Below are positions 16,886 to 25,660 of a stretch of 64,000 nucleotides of DNA, one piece after another. Position numbers and translations under genes: made by a program. The notes below the pieces were generated by a model. It was given only the letters and a program-made list of their open reading frames with translations. It did not search any database and had not been told where the DNA came from. Location: the NCBI RefSeq assembly GCF_003184905.1, contig NZ_QFRU01000010.1, positions 62,001 to 126,000 on the forward strand, in the 5' to 3' direction. This stretch comes from Bacillus sp. CGMCC 1.16541 (GTDB taxonomy: Bacteria; Bacillota; Bacilli; Bacillales; Bacillaceae_H). The stretch's first letter is position 1. The number at the start of each line of letters is the position of its first letter.

Positions 16886-19800
16886 AAGGTCGATGGAGGT
16901 TATTTATTTTTGGATTGTCTGCGATTGCATTCCTTTTACTTACAACGTCTCCATTTTGGGTGTGGCAAGTAAAGTCAAAGACAACGCTTGATATGCTTAT
17001 TATTGATAAGACGGTCCCTGATGCAACATTTCGAGAGCATCAAGGGTTAACGTGGTTTTTAAATTACACGAAAGTAAAAAAGAGCGATGATACACCCTAT
17101 CAGGCTGCACATGATTATGTTGGGTTCGATCCTACAAAAGAGGATAATGATCGAATTCGTCCTATTGAAGAAGGACAGTACGACATGATTTACATGGCTG
17201 ATGGCTATGGTGTGTATGAAGATGATGTAACAGACAAAGAGGGTGAGCGTTCTGAACTGATTTACGGAGGGATGACGATGGAAGATGTGTCATCCATTCG
17301 ATCCATGGTGATAAACAATCAAGCTACACTCATTAGTGAGTTTAATACATTTGGCAGCCCGACTTCTGGTGAGGTGAGAAGAGAATTTTATGACCTTCTT
17401 CACTTAGAGTGGAGTGGATGGATTGGACGTTACTTTGTTGATTTGCAAAGTGATGAAATTCCTGCTTGGATGAAGAAAAATTATGAAAAACAGTATGGAG
17501 AAACGTGGGCTTTAAAAGGAAAAGGATTTGTTTTTGTTCATGAGTCTGATCGTTTAATGATTTTGACAGAGGAACAATTGAAACAAGAAGGTGTACAGTT
17601 TACTTATACGAAACAAGGAAAACAGCATTTTGATGTAACGAGAGAATCTGATTACTATTATTGGTTTGATATTGTCACACCCGTAAATGAAAAAGAAGTG
17701 ATGGCTACGTTCACCATGAATGTAACGAAAGAAGCAGAAGAAATGTTAAAAAAAGAAGGCATTCCACTTGCTGTTCCAGCTGTTATGTATCATCAAAACG
17801 AACGGTATGATGCTTACTACTTTACTGGAGATTTTGCAGATCAAGGAGAAGTTCCAGCTCTCTACCAGCTTGAATGGTATGCGACTTGGAAGAGGTGGAT
17901 GTCATCTCTTTCTAAAGATGAGGAGTCGTCTTTTTACTGGCGTACGTATATTCCGATGATGAAGGCAATTGTGCAACAAAATCGTCATGATAAGAAAACG
18001 GTGAAAACAAATGCCGTTCCCGTTCATGAGAGCAATGGTTACAAAATGAACGCAAAAGTTGGCAATGATTATTTACAAATGTATCAAGATGGGCAATGGA
18101 AAGATGTGCTCATTAAAGGCGTGAATATGGGGATTGGAAAGCCAGGTACGTTCCCTGGTGAAACGGCTATTTCAAAGCGGGAGTATGCAAGGTGGTTTCA
18201 GCAAATCGGCGAGATGAATGCAAATGCTATTCGTGTGTACACCATTCACCCTCCTCATTTTTATGAAGCGTTAGCTGAATACAATGAAACAGCCAAGCAT
18301 CCACTTTATTTATTTCACGGTGTGTGGCTAAACGAAGAGGTTTTTTATGAAACACAAGACGCCTTTTCGAAAGAGAACACGAAAGAGTTTAAAGATGAAA
18401 TTAAACGAATTGTTGATTTAGTTCATGGCAACGCGAAGCTAGAAGAGCGACCAGGGCATGCTAGTGGAAACTATACAGCAAACGTAGCACCTTATATTTT
18501 AGGATGGATATTAGGAGTAGAGTGGGACCCGGAAGTTGTATTAGCGACAAATGAAAAACATAAAAATCAACCAGACTTTAACGGGAAATATGTATATACA
18601 AAAGATGCGGAGCCATTTGAAGTATGGCTTGCTGAAATGATGGAGTATACGATTCAGTATGAACAAGATAAATACGATTGGCAGCGTCCAATGAGTTTTA
18701 CTAACTGGGTAACCACTGACTTACTTGAGCATCCAGCAGAACCGCATGACAAAGAAGACATGGTGTCGATTGATCCAAATGTCATTTATGCAAAAGAGAC
18801 GTTTGAAGGAGGCTTATTTGCATCTTATCACATTTATCCTTATTATCCAGATCTCTTAAACTATGAAAAGCGGTATGTGGACTATGTCGATCATCGTGGT
18901 GAAAAAAATAACTATGCTGGATATCTTCAGCATATGAAAGAAGTTCATCGTATGCCGCTCCTTGTCGCTGAGTTTGGAATTCCTGCATCAAGAGGATTAA
19001 CACACAAAAATGTATATGGATGGAACCAAGGTTTTCATTCGGAAGAAGAACAAGGAGAACTTGTAACAAGGTTATATGAAGACATTGTTGAAGAGAAAAT
19101 GGCAGGAGGGTTAATTTTTTCTTGGCATGATGAATGGTTTAAACGCACGTGGAACACGATGGACTATGATAATCCAGATCGCCGGCCGTTTTGGAGTAAC
19201 GTTCAAACAAACGAGCAACGATTTGGCTTGTTAAGTTTTGATCCAGGTGAGACGTTGAAAGTTAAAGTAGATGGCCAAAAAGATGACTGGAATGAATGGC
19301 GTGCGCAGTCGGTTTATCCGTCATCAAAGCACTTAAAAGGAATGTATGTCACAAGTGATGAAGCGTATTTGTATGTTCGCTTAGATGCAGATAGAGTGGA
19401 ATTGAATGACTATTACTTGCTGTTAGATACAATTGAAGAGCAAGGACAGTCTAGGGTGCCAAAGGTTCCTTCAATTAAGGCGGAAGGAATTGACTTTGTT
19501 GCCGAATTAACAGGGGAACAATCAAGCCGCATTCTTGTAGACAGTTACTATGATACATTTTATTATTCATACGCACATACGTTGAACATGATTGACGACG
19601 TTGAGTATGCATCGAAAAAAGATAACGGTGTGTTTCATCCAATTCGGTTAGCATTAAATAAAGAGATTACTATCGAGCAAGGTGGGAAACAAAAGACGTA
19701 TCCATTTGATGATTATGAAGCAGGTAAATTACGCTTTGGAAATAGTGACCCTGCCTCTTCGTCCTATGACTCGCTAGCTGATTTTTATGTGAATACAAAA

Positions 19801-20130
19801 GAAAACATGGTAGAGGTTCGTATTCCGTGGGCTCTTTTAAATGTAAAAGATCCGAGTACCCATGAAGTGATGGGCGATATTTGGGGATCGGGTGGAATTG
19901 AGGCGAGTAAAACGACAGAAGGCATCAAGATTGGAGTTGTGGCAGTCGATAAAAAGACACAAAGTATAACGGATACGTATCCAATGATGCAAAGTGAAGA
20001 GTTAGCGATTGGACCTCTTTATCGTTATCAATGGGAAGCATGGGAAGAGCCGAGCTATCATGAACGATTAAAGCAATCTTATTATCGTGTGCAAGAGATG
20101 TTTGGGAAAGTGAAGGAAGCGGGGGAGTGA
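16882..20130 (+). CDS. Membrane-anchored glycoside hydrolase-like protein with C-terminal sugar-binding-like domain
   Basis: 1082 residues. An uncleaved N-terminal membrane anchor (about residues 8-28) precedes an extracytoplasmic region of about 380 residues of unknown fold. A TIM-barrel clan GH-A-like domain follows (about 405-800), starting LIKGVNMGIGKPGTFPGE, with NANAIRVYTIHPP. The likely acid/base glutamate is E547 in GVEWDP and the likely nucleophile is E697 in VAEFGIP. The last ~270 residues (VDGQKDDWNEW onward) look like a beta-sandwich of the CBM9/DOMON kind. It overlaps the GT2 stop (ATGA). Likely roles are trimming, transglycosylation or release of the polymer made by the GT2 enzyme. 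The order anchor-unknown-GH-sandwich is unusual. Confidence 0.82.
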   Translation: MKGRWRLFIFGLSAIAFLLLTTSPFWVWQVKSKTTLDMLIIDKTVPDATFREHQGLTWFLNYTKVKKSDDTPYQAAHDYVGFDPTKEDNDRIRPIEEGQYDMIYMADGYGVYEDDVTDKEGERSELIYGGMTMEDVSSIRSMVINNQATLISEFNTFGSPTSGEVRREFYDLLHLEWSGWIGRYFVDLQSDEIPAWMKKNYEKQYGETWALKGKGFVFVHESDRLMILTEEQLKQEGVQFTYTKQGKQHFDVTRESDYYYWFDIVTPVNEKEVMATFTMNVTKEAEEMLKKEGIPLAVPAVMYHQNERYDAYYFTGDFADQGEVPALYQLEWYATWKRWMSSLSKDEESSFYWRTYIPMMKAIVQQNRHDKKTVKTNAVPVHESNGYKMNAKVGNDYLQMYQDGQWKDVLIKGVNMGIGKPGTFPGETAISKREYARWFQQIGEMNANAIRVYTIHPPHFYEALAEYNETAKHPLYLFHGVWLNEEVFYETQDAFSKENTKEFKDEIKRIVDLVHGNAKLEERPGHASGNYTANVAPYILGWILGVEWDPEVVLATNEKHKNQPDFNGKYVYTKDAEPFEVWLAEMMEYTIQYEQDKYDWQRPMSFTNWVTTDLLEHPAEPHDKEDMVSIDPNVIYAKETFEGGLFASYHIYPYYPDLLNYEKRYVDYVDHRGEKNNYAGYLQHMKEVHRMPLLVAEFGIPASRGLTHKNVYGWNQGFHSEEEQGELVTRLYEDIVEEKMAGGLIFSWHDEWFKRTWNTMDYDNPDRRPFWSNVQTNEQRFGLLSFDPGETLKVKVDGQKDDWNEWRAQSVYPSSKHLKGMYVTSDEAYLYVRLDADRVELNDYYLLLDTIEEQGQSRVPKVPSIKAEGIDFVAELTGEQSSRILVDSYYDTFYYSYAHTLNMIDDVEYASKKDNGVFHPIRLALNKEITIEQGGKQKTYPFDDYEAGKLRFGNSDPASSSYDSLADFYVNTKENMVEVRIPWALLNVKDPSTHEVMGDIWGSGGIEASKTTEGIKIGVVAVDKKTQSITDTYPMMQSEELAIGPLYRYQWEAWEEPSYHERLKQSYYRVQEMFGKVKEAGE

Positions 20131-20133
20131 AGC

Positions 20134-20499
20134 ATGGCAAGGATTTTATTGGCTGAAGATGAATCAGTCTTACGTATGCTTGTTGTAGACACGTTAGAAG
20201 ATGAAGGGCACGAGATCGTTGAAGCGTGTGATGGGCAAGAAGCATTGAACAAAATCCACACAGACGGTCCATTTGATTTACTCATTCTTGATTATATGAT
20301 GCCTGTTTATACAGGGCTCGAAGTGGTGCAAAAGATGACACATGATTCAAAAACAAAAGTTTTAATGCTTTCAGCTAAAAGTCAACATACAGATCGTGAG
20401 CGTGTATTGAATGCAGGGGCAACGTCGTTTATGTCCAAACCATTTAGTCCGTTAGAGCTTGTGAAAAAAGTAGAGGAACTTTTACATGAAAAGAACTAG
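20134..20499 (+). CDS. Single-domain response regulator (CheY-like)
   Basis: A 121-residue stand-alone receiver domain. The acidic pocket is AEDE near residues 7-10, the phospho-acceptor is D53 in LLILDYMMP, S/T is seen in LMLSAK, and the conserved lysine is in SKPFSP. There is no output domain, so it should shuttle phosphate or bind a partner such as the HEAT protein or the Hpt domain of the cyclase. It starts 3 nt after the hydrolase gene and overlaps the kinase gene by 14 nt. Confidence 0.9.
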   Translation: MARILLAEDESVLRMLVVDTLEDEGHEIVEACDGQEALNKIHTDGPFDLLILDYMMPVYTGLEVVQKMTHDSKTKVLMLSAKSQHTDRERVLNAGATSFMSKPFSPLELVKKVEELLHEKN

Positions 20500-23326
20500 A
20501 AAATTTTCTGCACAATTTTTATGGATTGTTGGCTCATTCGTTCTTTTGTTTTTAGTTGGAATGAGTGTGTTATTAAGTTATCAATCTGTTATTACAGCCA
20601 CTTATGAAGAGGAAAATAGAGAGCTAGAGAAAAGAAGGAAGTCTGTTGCAAAGATTGACAATTCATTTACACAAGCTGTTGCACAGTCGAGGGGATATAT
20701 TGCTTTTTCTAATACACAAATGCTTGATGATGCATTCAAGCAGGAAAAAGTCATAAAGCAAGAAATAGTAAATCTTTCTCAACTTGCTAAAGTAGAGACT
20801 GACTTGCTTTTTGTGAATGAAGTGTCTTCTTTTTCTACATTCTATTTTCGTTCGTTAATTAAAGATGGAGTGACAATTTATCAAGATAAAGGGTTAGAGG
20901 CATTACGAGAGTTTGTACAAAAAGGCAATTCTTCTGAACAAGTCGCAAATTTTAATGACTATGTAAAACAATATCGAGAGAGCATTAATAAGCAAATTGA
21001 TGACAACTCAACATTATTAGTTAAACAGTTAAATCAAAGTCAGTGGCTCTTTGTAGGGTATTTACTACTTGTATTAGCAGGGTTGTTTTATATGACAAGA
21101 GTGATGTTAAAGCGAATTGGTCAACCTTTAGAGAAATTAGCAATGATAGCGGTAGAGGTTGAGCAAGGCAAGGTTGTCATGTTGCCAGAAGCAGTAGAGC
21201 GTACAGATGAAATTGGGACGCTAACGAGTGCCTTTTCAAAGATGGTCAAACGTTTGCAAGCAAATGAAGAAGAAGTGACGGCTCAAAATGAAGAGTTGGT
21301 TGCTCAACAAGATGAGTTGCAGTCACAACAAGATGAACTGCACTATGCATTAACATTGATGAAGCAACGGGAACTCGAACTCGAAGCACGAAACGAGTTT
21401 ACGCATGGATTAGCGGATACACTTGATCAACAAAAGCTTCTTCAAAGTGTTGTTGAAAACATGGCAAGAGTCATTAAGGCTGAACATGGGTTTATTGTAT
21501 CAATGATGAATCTAAACGAGTATGCGTCTGTCGGCTTGACGAAAACAGCGGTCGCTCAGGTTCTTGAAAACATTGACAATGGTTACGTTGAGAAAGTAAA
21601 AGAACAGAAAAAGTCTTTTACGATTAAGCGAGTATGTGAACCTAGTGAAAAAATCTATCACGAAGGTCATTTATACATGTATGACTTAATTGTACCTGTG
21701 TTATCGCTTGAAGATGAAGTCATTTCATGTATGTTTTATAGTCGATATAGTGAGCCTTTTACTGAAAGAGACTTAGAGTTATGTGAAGCGTTGTCTAAAC
21801 AAATAAGCATTGCTTTAGAGAAGATACATGTATATGAGGAAACGGAACACGACCGCTTATTGTATCAAGATATTTTAAATTCGATTCATGAAGGTGTTCA
21901 GTTATTTAGTAAGTCGGGAGTTATCTTACAAGTGAATACAACGATGTGTGAATTGTTTGATTGTCCACCGCCTCGGCAAATGTTACATCATACATTTGAT
22001 GAGTGGTCTCAGAAGCTTTTATGGGATGTGAAAAATGGTGAACGACTTGTTCACTATATGAAAAGCATGCTAGAGGGAGAAGGAGAGGTTGGTCAAACGT
22101 TTATTTATGAAATGAACCAAGAAACAAAGCGAAAAGTGATGCAAGTTTATTGCGAACAAGTGTATCGTAATAACAAGAAATATGGAGTCATTTTCGTGCA
22201 TCGAGATATTACAAAAGAGTACGAAGTGGATGAAATGAAGTCCGAGTTTGTGAGTACCGTAAGTCATGAATTACGTACACCACTTGCGAGTGTGTTAGGG
22301 TTCACAGAGTTAATGTTAAATAAGGAGTTAAAGCCTGAGCGACAAAAGAAATATTTAACGACAATTTATCAAGAAGCAAAACGGCTAACTGCTTTAATCA
22401 ATGATTTTCTAGATGTGCAGCGGATGGAAGCGGGTAAGCAATCGTATGAAAAAAAGCAAGAAGATATTGTATCTATTGCGAAGCAAGTCATTCAAGCACA
22501 AGAGATAGCTGTTTCGGCTCATACCATTGATTTGGTTACAAAGACGGAACATAGCTTTGTGCTAGGAGACCGAGATAAACTCATTCAAGTGTTTAATAAT
22601 TTGTTGAATAATGCTATTAAATATTCACCAGAAGGCGGCAAAGTCCTTGTTTTAATTGAGGAACGTGATCAACAACTTTGTGTCGATGTGAAAGATGAAG
22701 GGATTGGGATTCCTCCTGAATCGATTGATCAATTGTTTATGAAGTTTTATCGTGTAGATAATTCGGATATGAGAAAAATTGGTGGTACCGGACTTGGTCT
22801 TGCGATTGTAAAAGAAATCATCAAAGCACATGGTGGGAATATCACTGTTCAATCTGAATTAAAAAAAGGAAGTACATTTACAGTAAGCTTGCCATTGATT
22901 AGCAAGCCGAAAAAAGTCCATACGTCTCATAAGAGAGAGCAAGAGCATGCCAATGTAGTCATCATTGAAGATGATCAAAGTTTAGCAACGCTACTACAAG
23001 AAGAGTTGAAAGAACGAGGATTTTATGTGCAATATTTTAATAACGGTGAAGATGCGTTGACATTCATTGAAGGTTCTCCACCACAAGCTATCGTGTTAGA
23101 TCTGATGTTAAAGGAAAATGAATTAGATGGATGGGCGATATTAGAGAAGCTTAAAAAAGATGAAAGATTGGCGACCATTCCAATTTTTATCTCTTCGGCA
23201 TTAGATGAACAAGAAAAAGGTCTTGCTCTCGGAGCGCAGTATTACTTAACTAAGCCTTATCAGCCTAGTCAATTATCGAAGGCTATTATACAGGTGGTGC
23301 TCAATAAGCATGATTCATCTAGTTAG
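20486..23326 (+). CDS. Hybrid sensor histidine kinase (CHASE-like/HAMP/GAF/PAS/HisKA/HATPase/REC)
   Basis: 946 residues. Membrane helices at about 10-32 and 187-205 bracket an extracytoplasmic helical sensor. A HAMP segment follows, then a Q/E-rich coiled coil (about 255-310), a GAF-like domain (about 315-455) and a PAS-like domain (about 460-575). The HisKA H-box FVSTVSHELRTP has H594. The HATPase has NNLLNNAIKYSPEGG and GGTGLGLAIVKEI. The C-terminal receiver has D872 in VLDLMLKE. The internal receiver plus the Hpt domain of the cyclase encoded at 12833 would complete a His-Asp-His-Asp phosphorelay within the operon (inference). Last gene of the operon. Confidence 0.9.
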   Translation: MKRTRKFSAQFLWIVGSFVLLFLVGMSVLLSYQSVITATYEEENRELEKRRKSVAKIDNSFTQAVAQSRGYIAFSNTQMLDDAFKQEKVIKQEIVNLSQLAKVETDLLFVNEVSSFSTFYFRSLIKDGVTIYQDKGLEALREFVQKGNSSEQVANFNDYVKQYRESINKQIDDNSTLLVKQLNQSQWLFVGYLLLVLAGLFYMTRVMLKRIGQPLEKLAMIAVEVEQGKVVMLPEAVERTDEIGTLTSAFSKMVKRLQANEEEVTAQNEELVAQQDELQSQQDELHYALTLMKQRELELEARNEFTHGLADTLDQQKLLQSVVENMARVIKAEHGFIVSMMNLNEYASVGLTKTAVAQVLENIDNGYVEKVKEQKKSFTIKRVCEPSEKIYHEGHLYMYDLIVPVLSLEDEVISCMFYSRYSEPFTERDLELCEALSKQISIALEKIHVYEETEHDRLLYQDILNSIHEGVQLFSKSGVILQVNTTMCELFDCPPPRQMLHHTFDEWSQKLLWDVKNGERLVHYMKSMLEGEGEVGQTFIYEMNQETKRKVMQVYCEQVYRNNKKYGVIFVHRDITKEYEVDEMKSEFVSTVSHELRTPLASVLGFTELMLNKELKPERQKKYLTTIYQEAKRLTALINDFLDVQRMEAGKQSYEKKQEDIVSIAKQVIQAQEIAVSAHTIDLVTKTEHSFVLGDRDKLIQVFNNLLNNAIKYSPEGGKVLVLIEERDQQLCVDVKDEGIGIPPESIDQLFMKFYRVDNSDMRKIGGTGLGLAIVKEIIKAHGGNITVQSELKKGSTFTVSLPLISKPKKVHTSHKREQEHANVVIIEDDQSLATLLQEELKERGFYVQYFNNGEDALTFIEGSPPQAIVLDLMLKENELDGWAILEKLKKDERLATIPIFISSALDEQEKGLALGAQYYLTKPYQPSQLSKAIIQVVLNKHDSSS

Positions 23327-23391
23327 ATGGTAGAGGATCTTAAAGAAGTAGAGCGAGTTCCAACGCGATATAAAACCATTAGTTCATGAAA

Positions 23392-23443
23392 AGAAGCTGA
23401 GTCAAATGAGGGGAGTACCTTTCCCAAGTTTGACTCAGCTTCT
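23392..23443. terminator. Bidirectional terminator between kinase and HD-GYP gene
   Basis: A 15-bp perfect stem (23392-23406 with 23429-23443) with a 22-nt loop lies between convergent genes and abuts the stop codon of the minus-strand gene. Confidence 0.75.
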
Positions 23444-24490
23444 TTATCTTTCTATCAATCGAACCATTTGTAGTGAAGGAAACATGCGTAGATCCACATA
23501 TGCATCTTCGATTTTAACTAGTGGTTTATGAGGTTCATTGTCGTGGATAAAAATGATTTCACCAATGCGACCGTCACTCAGTTCAATTTCAGATCCAATA
23601 AATTGTCTGATGACGTATTGAACGAGCGGAAAAACGATGGCACGATTTAACCGGTTGTTTGTCACTTCTTTTATCAATTCATGTACGACATCAAACATTG
23701 GCTTTTTATCTTGATACACTCTTTTAGATAGCATAGCGTCAAAGGCATCTGCTACAGAAATAATTTGAACGAGAAAAGGGATGTCTTTTTCTTTCAATCC
23801 TTTCGGGTATCCAGAGCCATCAATACGTTCGTGGTGTAATAACGCAGCATCTTTAATATGTTGTTCAATGACATTCATACTACGGAGTAATTCGTACCCA
23901 TGTGTTGTATGACGTTTTATTTGTTCCCACTCTTCAGTTGTTAAGGGGGCTGACTTATCTAGAATCCGTTTATCAATCATCATTCGTCCGATGTCGTGAA
24001 ACAAACCCATTCGTCCAAGCAATAAACATTCGTTGTGAGAGCGTTTTAATATTTTGCCAATTAAAGCACTGATAATCCCCACGTTTAAGCTGTGACTATA
24101 CACATATTCTTCGTAACTATCTTCCTTTTGAATATGATTTAATACAGCTAAGTCTTCCATTGAGTTTTCTAGTAGATAGTCATAATTCTTTGTTAGATGA
24201 GAGAAGTCGATGTGAGTCATTGGTTTCGTTGTGACTTGACTAAATGTATGTTTAATCGCTTGAAAGCATAGCTGATAACTTTTTTCTGTTTTCATTGTTC
24301 GTGCTTTTAATAAATGATTTGCATCCTCAACAACGGCAATCTTTTTACCGAAGCTGTATCGCTGCAGGATAAGAATATGAGACTCTGTTAATTCTATGCC
24401 TTTTTTTAACAATAAAACGCCTTGATCTGAATGGATATCTTGGGCAAGTTTCTCTCCAACTAACCCAAAAGAAACGGGATACTTTGCCAT
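23444..24490 (-). CDS. HD-GYP domain cyclic-di-GMP phosphodiesterase
   Basis: 348 residues, cytosolic. The N-terminal ~110 residues are a DUF3391-like lead. The HD-GYP domain follows, with HSLNVGIISALIGK, the HD pair in LFHDIGRMMIDKRIL, and the full HHERIDGSGYPKGL motif that defines active c-di-GMP (or cGAMP) hydrolases. The C-terminal tail has a small PilZ-like or beta region (GSEIELSDGRIGEIIFI). The start ATG follows TAAGGAG. It is convergent to, and separately transcribed from, the cyclase operon, so the locus carries both synthesis and breakdown of c-di-GMP. Confidence 0.9.
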   Translation of the reverse strand: MAKYPVSFGLVGEKLAQDIHSDQGVLLLKKGIELTESHILILQRYSFGKKIAVVEDANHLLKARTMKTEKSYQLCFQAIKHTFSQVTTKPMTHIDFSHLTKNYDYLLENSMEDLAVLNHIQKEDSYEEYVYSHSLNVGIISALIGKILKRSHNECLLLGRMGLFHDIGRMMIDKRILDKSAPLTTEEWEQIKRHTTHGYELLRSMNVIEQHIKDAALLHHERIDGSGYPKGLKEKDIPFLVQIISVADAFDAMLSKRVYQDKKPMFDVVHELIKEVTNNRLNRAIVFPLVQYVIRQFIGSEIELSDGRIGEIIFIHDNEPHKPLVKIEDAYVDLRMFPSLQMVRLIER

Positions 24491-24537
24491 CTATACCACT
24501 CCTTATTTAGTTTTTCATGTTTATATATATGTATATA

Positions 24538-24566
24538 CGTATAGTGAGGGGACATATAAATGACAA
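24538..24566 (-). promoter_or_regulatory. Sigma-A type promoter of the HD-GYP gene
   Basis: On the minus strand TTGTCA (24561-24566), a 17-nt spacer and TATACG (24538-24543). It lies about 50 bp before the ATG. Confidence 0.55.
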
Positions 24567-24661
24567 GATTTACGTACTGTCTCTAAGTAATAAAAAAATC
24601 GTATATTATAAATATAGCATATCTATATAGAGTTAAATAAGTATTTTTAACTATGAATAGA

Positions 24662-24784
24662 TTAAAAATGTATGTTTATTGAGTACAAAGAACCATTTGG
24701 TAGATTAGAAAACAATTCTTTTGCTTCCCGTAATCCCCAATCAAAATGACGTTCGACTGATTGTATAAGCTCTGCTTGCATCAT
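24662..24784 (-). CDS. Small protein of about 40 residues, unknown function
   Basis: On the minus strand GCGAGGAGGATT is followed by three consecutive ATG codons (24787, 24784, 24781), an open frame and TAA at 24662. With the middle ATG it gives about 40 residues, including MQAELIQSVERHFDWGLR and KELFSNLPNGS. The perfect AGGAGG with 6-9 nt spacing and the amphipathic, non-random composition support translation. It has no membrane segment or signal peptide, and I recognise no family. It lies in the gap between the HD-GYP gene and the two-component operon. The remaining bases of 24491-24963 hold only promoters. Confidence 0.55.
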   Translation of the reverse strand: MMQAELIQSVERHFDWGLREAKELFSNLPNGSLYSINIHF

Positions 24785-24898
24785 CATAATCCTCCTCGCT
24801 TTTGGCATTTTATATCTTACTGTTGAAATTACCTATTTTAAAAAAGTTTAAAATTAAATCATCGAAAAATTTAGAAACTTAAAAGGTGCAAGTGGGTA

Positions 24899-24929
24899 TT
24901 GTAAGGTTTTTAGTTTGTCGTGGTATACT
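24899..24929 (+). promoter_or_regulatory. Probable extended -10 promoter of the two-component operon
   Basis: TGGTATACT (24921-24929) fits an extended -10 (TGnTATAAT-like). TTGTAA at 24899-24904 is a possible -35, with a long 19-nt spacer. It lies 35 bp before the regulator ATG. Confidence 0.45.
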
Positions 24930-24963
24930 GCAACCAAAGAGAAAAGGTGTAGGAGCGAGTGAG

Positions 24964-25659
24964 ATGAAAAAAAAGCATATTTTAATTGTAGAAGATGAAG
25001 TAAAAATTGCCCGTGTTATTAAATTGGAATTAGAGTTTGAAGGGTATCAAGTTGACACAGCTGAAACAGGCTTAGAAGGATTAGAAAAAATAAAAGAAGG
25101 ACAATGGGACCTTGTACTACTAGATGTAATGTTGCCTGAATTAAATGGAATGGAAGTGTTACGTCGTATCCGTATGTTGGATGTAGGGTTACCTGTTATT
25201 TTACTAACGGCCAGAGATTCAGTTATTGATAAAGTAAATGGACTTGATCAAGGTGCTAATGATTATATAACAAAGCCTTTTCAAATTGAAGAATTATTAG
25301 CTCGGGTGAGAGCTTGTTTACGTATGAATCAAGTTGTGAGAAAAGAAGAGTTAGAAGATGAACAACTCCGAGTAGCCAATTTAATGGTTGATGAAAAAAC
25401 CCGTGAAGTGAAGCGAGGAGATATGAATATCGAGTTAACACCGAGAGAGTTTGATTTGCTTGTTTATCTTCTTCAACATGAAAATCAAGTGTTAAATCGA
25501 GAACAAATTTTATCAGCGGTATGGGGATTTGATTATTATGGAGATACGAATGTAGTCGATGTATACATTCGTTACTTACGAAAAAAGATTGATCAACCGT
25601 TTGATCAACCACTTATTCATACCGTTCGAGGCGTTGGTTACACATTAAAGGAGTTGTAA
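24964..25659 (+). CDS. OmpR/PhoB-type response regulator (YkoG-like)
   Basis: About 231 residues. The receiver domain has HILIVEDEVKIARV at the start, D54 in LVLLDVMLPE and the lysine of TKPFQIEELLARV. A winged-helix output domain (about 125-230) follows with ELTPREFDLLVYLL and VDVYIRYLRKKID. ATG 24964 is chosen because AGGAG precedes it at a normal distance and family members begin right before HILIVEDE; an upstream in-frame TTG/ATG region overlaps the promoter. It is followed 1 nt later by its kinase, then by PepSY proteins, the ykoG-ykoH-ykoI order of B. subtilis. Confidence 0.92.
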   Translation: MKKKHILIVEDEVKIARVIKLELEFEGYQVDTAETGLEGLEKIKEGQWDLVLLDVMLPELNGMEVLRRIRMLDVGLPVILLTARDSVIDKVNGLDQGANDYITKPFQIEELLARVRACLRMNQVVRKEELEDEQLRVANLMVDEKTREVKRGDMNIELTPREFDLLVYLLQHENQVLNREQILSAVWGFDYYGDTNVVDVYIRYLRKKIDQPFDQPLIHTVRGVGYTLKEL

Positions 25660-25660
25660 T

